Below are positions 51,496-59,537 of a stretch of 64,000 bases of DNA, one piece after another. Under the pieces are notes generated by a model, which was not told the origin of the DNA, made no database searches, and was given only the letters and a program-made list of their open reading frames with translations. This DNA comes from Marinibacterium anthonyi (lineage in GTDB: Bacteria > Pseudomonadota > Alphaproteobacteria > Rhodobacterales > Rhodobacteraceae), in the NCBI GenBank assembly GCA_003217735.2, contig CP031591.1, positions 1-64,000 of the forward strand. The letters are read 5' to 3'. The position numbers and the translations under genes are program-made. Position 1 is the stretch's first letter, and the number at the start of each line of letters is the position of its first letter.

Positions 51496-51571
51496 TGCAG
51501 CTTCTCCAGAGCGGCCATTGGAGGCATCGTGCAGCATGGACTGACCGCCCAAGGTCAGCAGTGCGGACCAA
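51496..51571. repeat. Dispersed repeat, copy C
   Basis: Partner of 49151-49224. A half copy with the same end, CCCAAGGTCAGCAGTGCG, lies at 51384-51401 and again here at 51548-51565. The 51351-51630 stretch holds no gene; it lies between IS110 and the regulator. Confidence 0.55.
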
Positions 51572-51630
51572 TTTCCACTCCGGCTACGAGCGCAACCTGT
51601 GCTAGCTTCCTCTTAGGGAGGCGATGCGCG

Positions 51631-53394
51631 ATGACGGACATACGGCATGTAGAAGAGATCGGACGGGTTCTGGAAGGCAGCCAGACAGGGCGGGACGGCT
51701 TCGTCTCGGCCTCGTGGCGGCGCTGTGTCGAGCTTTACGGGATGGACCCGACGCGCGCGGATCCGGCCCATATCGTGACCGAGGCCGAACTGCGCGATCA
51801 CCGAAAGCAGGCGGAATGGATGATCGCGGCGGCGCGTTCTGGCCTGCAATCGCTGTTTCGGCAGGTCGCCGGGCAGAATTACGTGTTGCTTCTGACCGAT
51901 GCGAAAGGGGTTTGCGTCGATTTCTTCGGCGACGATCTCTTCACCGAGGATCTGCGTCGCGCGGGGCTCCATCTTGGATCGAACTGGTCCGAGGAACTCG
52001 CAGGCACCTGTGGTGTCGGTGCCTGCATCGTGACCCAAGAGCCCGTCACCGTTCACCAGGACGACCATTTCGGGAACGCTCATACCGTGTTGTCCTGCAC
52101 CGCCGCGCCAATCTTTGATAGCCTCGGACAACTCGCTGCGGTGCTCGATATTTCACTTCTGCGCTCACCCACCCCCAAGACCAGCCAGAACCTGGCGATG
52201 AGCCTGGTGAGCACGGCCGCGCGCCGGGTCGAGATGGCCAATCTGATGGCCGAGAGCCCGCGCGACTGGGTGCTGCGACTGTCTTCGAGTCCCGAATTCC
52301 TCGATGTCGACCCCGAGGCCGCGGTGCGGCTGGACGGCTCGGGTCGGGTGTTGGGTTACACGCGGGCCGCGCGCCGGTTGTTCCCGGATGGTGGCTCGGT
52401 GCTCGGACGCCGCATCGACGAGGTGCTAAGCGTGAGCGTCGACGATCTGCCCGATCTGATGCGCGACCGCCCCACCGAAGAACGTGTGATTGAGATGCGC
52501 GACGGCGGAGCGCTGTTCGGCCATGCGATCGCGCCGAAAGCGCCGCGCCAGACCCGTCCGCGCCGGGGCGATGCCCTGCAGCGGCGCGGTGGGGCGCTGG
52601 CCGGCCTGACCGGTGGTGACCCGCAGATGGCGCGGCTCGTGGATCAGGCCGAACGGCTTGCGCCGGGCACTGTGCCACTGCTGATCACCGGCGAGACCGG
52701 CACCGGCAAGACCCGGCTTGCCCGCGCGATCCACATGGCCAGCAAGGCACAGGGCTTCATAAATCTCGAATGCGCGGGGCTGACGCCCGAGAGGCTGGCG
52801 CAAGACTGTCTCGCCGCGGCGGGGCCGACCACGCTTGTCCTGCGCCGGATCGAGGAGTTGCACGAGCAGACAGCCATTGCGCTTGGCGGTCTGCTCGATC
52901 GCCGCCCCGATCTGCGCACGCTGGCGACGAGTTGCCTCGACCCGGCGCGTATCGCCTGTCCGCGTCCGCTGTTTCACCGGCTCGCGGGGTGTGTTCTAAA
53001 CGTGCCGCCGCTTCGGATGCGGCGCGATCTCGACTGGCTGATGACGAGACATTTACGCCGGCATACCGCCGACGCGATCCGTCTGTCTCCCTCGGCGCGC
53101 GCCGACTTGCAGGGCCGCCTCTGGCCCGGCAATATCCGCGAACTCGAACAGGTGCTCGATGTTGCAGCGGCGCTCTGTGTGGGGTCGGTGATCGATCGGC
53201 ACGATCTGCCGAGCCAGATCGAGCCTGACACCCGCTTGGAGGACACGCACGATTCGGACGATCCCTGGGGCGCGCTCGAACAGGTCTTGGAAGCCTGCGA
53301 GTGGAACATGGCGCGCGCGGCACGGCGTTTCGGGGTCAACCGCTCGACCATTCTGCGCCGTATTCGCAAGGCCGGGTTGCGCCCGCCCCATTAG
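51631..53394 (+). CDS. AcoR-like Fis-family regulator with degenerate AAA+ domain
   Basis: 587 residues. The N-terminal GAF region (ENSWSE-like block GSNWSEELAGTCGVGACIVT) is typical of AcoR-type regulators of acetoin and ketone catabolism. The AAA+ domain keeps Walker A GETGTGKTRLARAIH (near 353), but the GAFTGA loop that contacts sigma-54 is absent and Walker B is degraded (TLVLRRIEEL instead of LDEI). The C-terminal Fis helix-turn-helix is intact (NMARAARRFGVNRSTILRRI). It may therefore activate sigma-70 promoters. GGGAGG lies ten bases before the ATG. It precedes its likely target operon. Confidence 0.88.
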   Translation: MTDIRHVEEIGRVLEGSQTGRDGFVSASWRRCVELYGMDPTRADPAHIVTEAELRDHRKQAEWMIAAARSGLQSLFRQVAGQNYVLLLTDAKGVCVDFFGDDLFTEDLRRAGLHLGSNWSEELAGTCGVGACIVTQEPVTVHQDDHFGNAHTVLSCTAAPIFDSLGQLAAVLDISLLRSPTPKTSQNLAMSLVSTAARRVEMANLMAESPRDWVLRLSSSPEFLDVDPEAAVRLDGSGRVLGYTRAARRLFPDGGSVLGRRIDEVLSVSVDDLPDLMRDRPTEERVIEMRDGGALFGHAIAPKAPRQTRPRRGDALQRRGGALAGLTGGDPQMARLVDQAERLAPGTVPLLITGETGTGKTRLARAIHMASKAQGFINLECAGLTPERLAQDCLAAAGPTTLVLRRIEELHEQTAIALGGLLDRRPDLRTLATSCLDPARIACPRPLFHRLAGCVLNVPPLRMRRDLDWLMTRHLRRHTADAIRLSPSARADLQGRLWPGNIRELEQVLDVAAALCVGSVIDRHDLPSQIEPDTRLEDTHDSDDPWGALEQVLEACEWNMARAARRFGVNRSTILRRIRKAGLRPPH

Positions 53395-53407
53395 GGCGTT
53401 GCGCATC

Positions 53408-53423
53408 TGTTGCGTTCGCAACA
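53408..53423. promoter_or_regulatory. 16-bp palindrome, candidate operator of the AcoR-like regulator
   Basis: TGTTGCGTTCGCAACA, perfect 7-bp arms with a 2-base centre, 113 bases before the monooxygenase start. Position and symmetry fit a Fis-type activator site. Confidence 0.6.
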
Positions 53424-53424
53424 T

Positions 53425-53450
53425 GCCGCAGTGCGGCGGGCGTTTTTTAC
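53425..53450 (+). terminator. Terminator of the regulator gene
   Basis: GCCGC-AGT-GCGGC followed by GGGCG and a run of six T. Short stem but a good T tract. Confidence 0.6.
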
Positions 53451-53535
53451 GCTGACATCCCTGCGAGGACCGTAGATCGGGCCGCCATCGGATGCCGATA
53501 CTCCTTCTCGAGACACGCGCAGAGGAGGAGACGCG

Positions 53536-55335
53536 ATGCTTGATACAACTGTAACCACCCAGACCCAGGATATGCTCGACAGCCTGAACGCCGCGCTGGA
53601 GAGCGGCGACATCGACCTTGCGGCGAACCTGTTTGCCACCGACAGCTATTGGCGCGACCTCGTGGCGGTCAGCTGGAACCTGAAGACGGTCGAGGGGCCC
53701 GAGGGCGTGGCCGACCTGCTGCGCAGCCAGCTCGATCACACGCGGCTCGGCAAATTCGAGATCCAGCCCGGCGAGATCCCCGCCGAGGAGGGCGGCGTGA
53801 TCACCGCATGGCTTACCTTCGAGACGAAGACCGGGCGGGGTTGGGGCCTGATTCGGATCCGCGACGGCCGCATCTGGACGCTTCTGACCGCGCTTCAGGA
53901 ACTCAAGGGGTTCGAGGAAAACCGCGGCACCCGCCGTCCGATGGGCGCCGAGCACGGGGCCCGCAAGAACCGTAGTTCGTGGAAGGAACGCCGCGAGGCC
54001 GAGGACGCGGATCTGGGCTACGGCACGCAACCCTATGTCGTGATTGTCGGCGGCGGTCAGGGCGGGATCGCGCTCGGTGCGCGGTTGCGTCAGCTCGGCG
54101 TGCCCACGATCGTGCTGGACAAGCATGACCGCCCCGGCGACCAATGGCGCTCGCGCTACAAATCGCTCTGCCTGCACGACCCGATCTGGTATGACCACCT
54201 GCCCTACATCAAGTTCCCCGACAACTGGCCGGTCTTCACGCCCAAGGACAAGGTCGGCGACTGGCTCGAGATGTATACCAAGGTCATGGAGATCAATTAC
54301 TGGACGCGGTCCAAGGTGACCCATGCCAGCTATGACGAGGCGTCCGGCAAGTGGACCGTCGAGGTCGATCGCGACGGCGAAAAGGTGACGCTGGAGCCCA
54401 CGCAACTCGTGCTGGCCACCGGCATGTCGGGCAAGCCGAACATGCCGAAATTCCCCGGGATGGACACGTTCAAGGGCACGATCCAGCATAGCTCGCAGCA
54501 TGACGGCCCGGATAACTGGGCGGGCAAGAAGGTCGTCGTGATCGGTTCGAACAACTCGGCCCATGACATCTGCGCCGCCCTCTGGGAGGGCGATGCGGAT
54601 GTCACGATGGTGCAGCGTTCCTCGACCCATATCGTGCGCTCGGACAGCCTGATGGAGATCGGCCTGGGCGCGCTTTATTCCGAGGACGCGGTGGCCAATG
54701 GCGTCACCACCGAGAAGGCCGACATGATCTTTGCCTCGCTGCCCTACAAGATCATGCACGAGTTCCAGATCCCGCTTTATGACCAGATGCGCGAACGCGA
54801 CGCCGCCTTCTACGAGGGGCTGGAAAAGGCGGGCTTCGATCTGGACTGGGGCGATGACGGCTCGGGTCTGTTCATGAAATACCTGCGTCGCGGTTCGGGC
54901 TATTACATCGACGTGGGCGCGAGCCAGCTGATCATCGACGGCGAAGTGAAGCTCGCCAAGGGGCAGGTCGATCATTTCGAGGAAGACGCGGTGGTGCTGT
55001 CGGACGGCACCCGCCTGCCCGCCGATCTGGTGGTGTTCGCCACCGGCTACGGCTCGATGAACGGCTGGGCGGCGGATCTGATCAGCCAGGAGGTCGCCGA
55101 CAAGGTCGGCAAGGTCTGGGGGCTTGGCTCGGACACGACCAAGGATCCCGGCCCCTGGGAAGGCGAGCAGCGCAACATGTGGAAACCCACGCAACAGGAG
55201 CACCTGTGGTTCATGGGCGGGAACCTGCACCAGTCGCGCCATTACTCGCTCTATCTCGCGCTGCAACTCAAGGCGCGTCTCGAGGGGCTGGAGACCCCGG
55301 TCTACGGGCTGCAAGAGGTTCATCACCTCTCCTGA
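53536..55335 (+). CDS. NTF2-like / flavin-dependent monooxygenase fusion
   Basis: 599 residues. Residues 1-130 are an NTF2/SnoaL-like domain (SLNAALESGDIDLAANLFAT). From about 165 follows an FAD/NADPH oxidoreductase: YVVIVGGGQGGIALGARL (FAD), FKGTIQHSSQH (a FxGxxxHxxx fingerprint with His where FMO has Y/F and BVMO has W), VVVIGSNNSAHDICAAL (NADPH) and VVFATGYGS. It belongs with FMO/Baeyer-Villiger-type enzymes that insert oxygen into small ketones or amines; the substrate is inferred only. GAGGAGGAGACGCG gives a strong ribosome site. First gene of the cluster. Confidence 0.88.
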   Translation: MLDTTVTTQTQDMLDSLNAALESGDIDLAANLFATDSYWRDLVAVSWNLKTVEGPEGVADLLRSQLDHTRLGKFEIQPGEIPAEEGGVITAWLTFETKTGRGWGLIRIRDGRIWTLLTALQELKGFEENRGTRRPMGAEHGARKNRSSWKERREAEDADLGYGTQPYVVIVGGGQGGIALGARLRQLGVPTIVLDKHDRPGDQWRSRYKSLCLHDPIWYDHLPYIKFPDNWPVFTPKDKVGDWLEMYTKVMEINYWTRSKVTHASYDEASGKWTVEVDRDGEKVTLEPTQLVLATGMSGKPNMPKFPGMDTFKGTIQHSSQHDGPDNWAGKKVVVIGSNNSAHDICAALWEGDADVTMVQRSSTHIVRSDSLMEIGLGALYSEDAVANGVTTEKADMIFASLPYKIMHEFQIPLYDQMRERDAAFYEGLEKAGFDLDWGDDGSGLFMKYLRRGSGYYIDVGASQLIIDGEVKLAKGQVDHFEEDAVVLSDGTRLPADLVVFATGYGSMNGWAADLISQEVADKVGKVWGLGSDTTKDPGPWEGEQRNMWKPTQQEHLWFMGGNLHQSRHYSLYLALQLKARLEGLETPVYGLQEVHHLS

Positions 55336-55403
55336 TGCCACCCGTATTGCGCCCGGCCCCCTCCCGCCGGGCGCAACACTCCCCGGAACCAGAAGGAAAT
55401 CCA

Positions 55404-56177
55404 ATGACACTCAAAGGAAAAACCGCCCTTGTCACGGGTGGCGCGCGCGGGATCGGGCTCGGCATTGCCGAACGTCTCGCCTCGGATGGCGCCAACATCG
55501 CGCTTGTCGATATGAACGCCGATCAACTGGCCGAGGCTGCCGGGAAATTCGACGCCGACAAGGTGATCACGCTAAGCGCCGATGTCACCGACCGCAGCGC
55601 CGTGATCAAGGCCATCGACGCCGCCGCCGAGGCTTTCGGCAGCTTCGACATCATGGTCAACAACGCGGGTATCGCACAGGTGCAACCCATCGCGCAGATC
55701 ACCGAAGCCGAGATGGACAAGATCCACGCGGTCAATGTCAAAGGCGTGCTCTGGGGCATTCAGGCCGCCGCCGCCCGGTTCAAGAAAGACGGCACGAGGG
55801 GCAAGATCATCAACGCCGCCTCCATCGCCGCCCATGAGGGATACGCGATGCTCGGGGCCTATTGTTCGACCAAATTCGCCGTGCGCGCCCTGACGCAGGC
55901 GGCGGCCCGCGAATTCGCCTCCGATGGCATCACTGTGAACGCCTATTGCCCCGGCGTCGTCGGCACCGACATGTGGACCGAGATCGACGCCCGCTTTGCC
56001 GAACTGACGGGCGCGGAAAAAGGCGCGACCTACGATAAGTTCGTGGGCTCCATCGCGCTCGGACGTGCCGAAACGCCCGACGACGTGGCCCGCCTCGTCT
56101 CCTACCTCGCCGGCCCCGACAGCGATTACATGACCGGACAGGCCATCCTGATCGACGGCGGCATGGTGTTTCGCTGA
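55404..56177 (+). CDS. Short-chain dehydrogenase, acetoin/diacetyl reductase-like
   Basis: 257 residues of the SDR family: cofactor site TGGARGIGLGIAE, NNAG motif MVNNAGIAQVQPI, catalytic Ser-Tyr-Lys in INAASIAAHEGYAMLGAYCS followed by TKFA. It resembles BudC-type acetoin/diacetyl reductases and 2,3-butanediol dehydrogenases. AGAAGG precedes the ATG at 55404. It lies between the monooxygenase and the zinc alcohol dehydrogenase, with small gaps that imply one transcript. Confidence 0.9.
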   Translation: MTLKGKTALVTGGARGIGLGIAERLASDGANIALVDMNADQLAEAAGKFDADKVITLSADVTDRSAVIKAIDAAAEAFGSFDIMVNNAGIAQVQPIAQITEAEMDKIHAVNVKGVLWGIQAAAARFKKDGTRGKIINAASIAAHEGYAMLGAYCSTKFAVRALTQAAAREFASDGITVNAYCPGVVGTDMWTEIDARFAELTGAEKGATYDKFVGSIALGRAETPDDVARLVSYLAGPDSDYMTGQAILIDGGMVFR

Positions 56178-56206
56178 TCCCTCTTGCCTCTGAAAAGGAT
56201 AAAATC

Positions 56207-57259
56207 ATGAAAGCCGCACGTTGGCATGGCGTGAAAGACATTCGCGTCGAGGACATAGACACGCCCGAACCGGGCCCCGGAGAGGTCGCGATCAAGGTCG
56301 CCTGGACCGGCATCTGCGGGTCCGACCTGCATGAATACCTCGCTGGACCGATCTTCGTCCCGGTCGGTCAGGACCACCCGCTCAGCCATGACAAGGCCCC
56401 GATCACAATGGGCCACGAATATTGCGGCACCGTCTCGGGGCTGGGCACGGGCGTCGAGGGGCTGGCCATCGGCGACCGCGTGGCGATCGAGCCGATCTTT
56501 GCCTGTGGCACCTGCCCGGCCTGTCTCGAGGGGAAATACAACCTGTGCGACAGCCTCGGTTTCGTCGGGCTCTCGGGCGGGCATGGCGGGTTCGCCGCGA
56601 CCTCGGTCGTCCCCGCCCGCATGGTGCACAAGATGCCCGACGCGCTCTCGATGGAGCAGGGCGCGCTGGTCGAACCCGCGGCCGTGGCGCTCCATGCCGT
56701 GCGCATGTCGCAGCTCAAGGCAGGCGACATGGCGGCAGTCTTCGGTGCGGGGCCGATCGGGCTTCTGGTGGTCGAGGCGCTGCGCGTGGCCGGGGCTGCG
56801 CAGATTCATGTGGTCGAACCCTCGCCCGAGCGACGCGCGAAGGCGCTGGAACTGGGCGCGACTTCGGTGATCGACCCGATGGCCGATGATCCGGTAACCG
56901 CGATCCGCGCAGCCACCGGCGGCGTGCAGGTCGCATTCGAGGTAACGGGCGTTCCGCGCGTCCTGCCACAATGCATCGACAGCACCCGCCATGAGGGTCA
57001 GACACTGATCGTCTCGATCTGGGAGGGCGAAGCCAGCTTCGACCCGAACACGGCGGTGCTCAAGGAACGTCAGCTTCAAGGCACGATTGCCTATCGCAAC
57101 GTCTATCCCGCGGTGATGGAGCTGATGGTTCAGGGCTATTTCAGCGCCGAGAGCCTGGTGACCAAGCGGATCTCTCTCGACGAGATCGTGGAACAAGGCT
57201 TCGATGCGCTCGTCGCCGAAAAATCGCAGGTCAAAATCCTCGTGAAAGCCCCGGATTGA
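56207..57259 (+). CDS. Zinc alcohol dehydrogenase, 2,3-butanediol dehydrogenase-like
   Basis: 350 residues of the MDR family. Catalytic zinc ligands are in GICGSDLHEY and GHEYCGTVSG. The structural zinc loop is CGTCPACLEGKYNLC. The Rossmann site is AAVFGAGPIGLLVVEALR. The inserted HDKAPITMGHE loop is typical of (R,R)-butanediol dehydrogenases. With the SDR and an AcoR-like regulator, it suggests interconversion of butanediol, acetoin and diacetyl. Starts 29 bases after the SDR stop. Confidence 0.9.
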   Translation: MKAARWHGVKDIRVEDIDTPEPGPGEVAIKVAWTGICGSDLHEYLAGPIFVPVGQDHPLSHDKAPITMGHEYCGTVSGLGTGVEGLAIGDRVAIEPIFACGTCPACLEGKYNLCDSLGFVGLSGGHGGFAATSVVPARMVHKMPDALSMEQGALVEPAAVALHAVRMSQLKAGDMAAVFGAGPIGLLVVEALRVAGAAQIHVVEPSPERRAKALELGATSVIDPMADDPVTAIRAATGGVQVAFEVTGVPRVLPQCIDSTRHEGQTLIVSIWEGEASFDPNTAVLKERQLQGTIAYRNVYPAVMELMVQGYFSAESLVTKRISLDEIVEQGFDALVAEKSQVKILVKAPD

Positions 57260-57269
57260 TCCCCGGGGA

Positions 57270-57307
57270 CATAACCTCTCGCGATGTCTGCGTCGCGAGA
57301 GGTTATG
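57270..57307. terminator. Long hairpin after the dehydrogenase cluster
   Basis: CATAACCTCTCGCGA (57270-57284) and its exact complement (57293-57307), 15-bp stem with an 8-base loop, ten bases after the stop. It lacks a T run. It works in both directions or marks an old element end. Confidence 0.6.
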
Positions 57308-57582
57308 GCCACCAATGGAATCTGGTGGGGGCTCTACCGCCGTTTTCAAAGAGCAAGCGAGGCCGTCTTCGGCACTCTGTTCGGTGGGCTGGGTGTCCTC
57401 ATGATGAACAGGTCGTTTTAGGAAAGCTGCCGGTTGGGCTTCGTGCAGCATCGACCAATATAGGCTCGGAGCGGACCTGCGGCAGTGCGGCGCGCTGGCC
57501 GCCTAGTTGAGTGGGACTGCCCGGCAAAGACGGCCCATTGCTGCCCTACGGCCCCGGCCTGGCGCCGCCTTGCAGCATCCCT
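57308..57582. other. Non-coding interval before IS110 copy 2
   Basis: 275 bases with no supported gene. Contains GTGCAGCATCGACC near 57449, a partial match to the dispersed repeat at 49151 and 51496. Confidence 0.35.
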
Positions 57583-58418
57583 ATACCTGATGGAGTGGAT
57601 GGCTCCTGCTCCATCGGCGTCGCAATGCGCCATAGTGCAGATGTCATTGTCTGCTGCGAGAGGAGCCATCCGCATGAAGGTTACAACAGTCGGCCTGGAT
57701 CTGGCCAAGAATGTCTTTCAGGTTCACGGGATCACCCATGAAGGCCATGTCGTCTTCAACAAGCCACTGCGCCGAGCTCAGCTGCTTGCGTTTTTCGAGC
57801 GCTTGGACCCTTGTCTGATAGGCATGGAAGCCTGTTCGGCGAGCCACCACTGGGCTCGGGAGCTGTCCAAGTTCGGTCACGAGGTGCGGCTGATCCCGCC
57901 GATTTACGTCAAGCCCTACGTGAAGCGGGGCAAGTCGGACGCCGTCGATGCCGAAGCGATCTGCGAAGCCGTCACCCGCCCGACCATGCGCTTCGTGCAG
58001 GTCAAATCAGTAGAGCAGCAAGCCATGCTGAGCCTCCACCGAATGCGTGAGCTCGTCGTGCGGCAGAGGACACAGCTGGGGAATATGCTCCGCGGACTGC
58101 TGGCGGAGTTCGGGATCACCCTGCCGCAAGGCCTGGAGAAGGCGACGGGCTTTGCGAGGGATGTCCTGGGTGGGTCTGCGCCGGACATTCCCGAGATCGG
58201 GCAGGACGTCATCCGCGTCCTGTGCCGGCAGCTGCTGTCGACCGACGATCTCGTGCGTTGGCATGATCTGCGGCTGAAGGCCGTGGCGCGGGCGGACCAT
58301 CGGATGAAGCTGCTGCAGACCATTCCAGGCGTCGGACCGGTCACGGCCTCGGCGATTGTCGCGACCATCGGCAGCGGCCGTCAGTTCCGCAACGGACGTG
58401 AGTTTGCTGCATGGCTGG
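57583..58418 (+). mobile_element. IS110-family element, copy 2, truncated on the right
   Basis: 836 bp matching 49993-50828 of copy 1 in the same orientation, with the one difference I can see a silent T/C change (50353 versus 57943). The match stops exactly where a TGTCGC-ended element begins. Confidence 0.93.
57674..58418 (+). pseudogene. IS110-family transposase, truncated
   Basis: First 248 codons of the same transposase as at 50084. The frame runs five codons into the miniature element and stops. The C-terminal part with the conserved GGK...K.G motif is missing, so it should be inactive. Confidence 0.93.
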
Positions 58419-58657
58419 TGTCGCTTAGCCCTTAATTGTGAGATGGGAAATTCAACGAAATCAATGGCTGTGCTTTGCCCTTAAATATGAGATTTTGCTT
58501 TTAATTCCGGAATTTTGCCCATAAATCTGAGACAGGGTTCGACCAAAGACCCTGCGGAAAGACGAGGAAACTCCACTCGAAGGCGCTGGAATCTCGCATT
58601 TAAGGGTAAAATTCGGCGCTCAACGCGCCATGTCTCGAAATTAAGGGCTACGCGACA
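58419..58657. mobile_element. 239-bp miniature element with TGTCGC ends and five internal sites
   Basis: The ends are TGTCGCTTAGCCCTTAATT at 58419 and, on the other strand from 58657, TGTCGCGTAGCCCTTAATT. The 16-bp unit GCCCTTAAATNTGAGA occurs forward at 58428, 58477 and 58517 and reversed at 58592-58607 and 58633-58648, spaced 40-49 bases. No gene is present. Ends of this design (TGT start, several transposase sites, unequal number per end) are known from Tn7, Tn5053/Tn402 and Tn552 relatives. No 5-bp target duplication is found; the flanks are two different IS remnants. Confidence 0.75.
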
Positions 58658-59161
58658 GCCGTCGAGTTCACCCCTAGCCGGGAAGGCGACAGCCCAGTCC
58701 TGCCGGACCTGTTGGGCCAGATCCCCGAGGACGAGGACATCGGCACCGTGACCGCGGATGGTGCCTACGATACCCGCCGCTGCCACGGCGCCGTCATCGC
58801 ACGCGGTGGCACGGCAATCATACCGACCCGAAGGAACGGTCGAGCTTGGAAAGAGGACTGCCCGGCTGCCAAGGCGCGCAACGAAACCCTGCGCGCCACG
58901 CGTCACTACGGTCGGGCATTCTGGAAGCGGTGGACCGGATACCACGCCCGTAGCCGAGTGGAGGCCAAGATGCGATGCCTGAAGGCCTTCGGTGAGCGCA
59001 TCGCCGCGCGGGATCCAGATCGCCAAACCGCCGAAATCCACATCCGGGTCGCCCTTGTCAATCGCTTCAACGCGCTCGGCACCGCCCACGTCGTCCGCGT
59101 GGCATGAAACTGAATGGGAAAGGGGCACTCACAACTCAGGCCGACTTTCTGCAACAACGCC
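58658..59161 (+). mobile_element. IS5-family remnant (right part)
   Basis: Encodes the last ~145 residues of an IS5-family transposase (GQIPEDEDIGTVTADGAYDT, RRCHGAVIARGGTAIIP, YHARSRVEAKMRCLKAFGER) up to the stop at 59107. It ends with the IS5-type terminus GGCGTTGTTGCAGAAAG on the opposite strand (59161 leftwards). The left half was lost at the junction with the miniature element. Confidence 0.85.
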
Positions 59162-59537
59162 AACGAGATCTACGCGGCCCCTGTCTCCTGAGCGCGGAAC
59201 CGCTGACGGAAAGCGTGAAGCTGAGAAGAGATGACAAACCGGTCGAACCGGGGATCGGGACACCCCAGGGGGTCAAGGCGCAGAAAGCGCGCAATTTTGA
59301 TTGGGACCCGATCCGCGGACTTCATCTGGGCCAGCGGCTAGACCGCACCACAAAGGCCGTAGACATGACTGCTTTCGGCATAGGCGCGTCAATTCCCAGC
59401 TTGCGCAGCAGGGGTCGTCCAGACATGGGAACACTTGCCCTCGCCAGAGATGCCCACTGCGCGTTGGCGACGGTCCACCAATGACTTGCGCCACCGGACC
59501 TGTGGGGGAACCGGCGCAGCGCCAGTTCCCCATCGGC
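59162..59537. other. Non-coding interval
   Basis: About 375 bases between the IS5 end and the 3' end of the secreted hydrolase gene. Open frames cross it but show no family signature or ribosome site. Confidence 0.35.

Noticed and set aside
53053-55410. 785-codon open frame on the minus strand opposite the monooxygenase
   Set aside because: Shadow of the regulator and monooxygenase genes; the protein is histidine/arginine-rich with no recognisable domain.
50007-57609. The two IS110 copies as long direct repeats of unknown type
   Set aside because: Fully explained as two copies of one IS110-family element.
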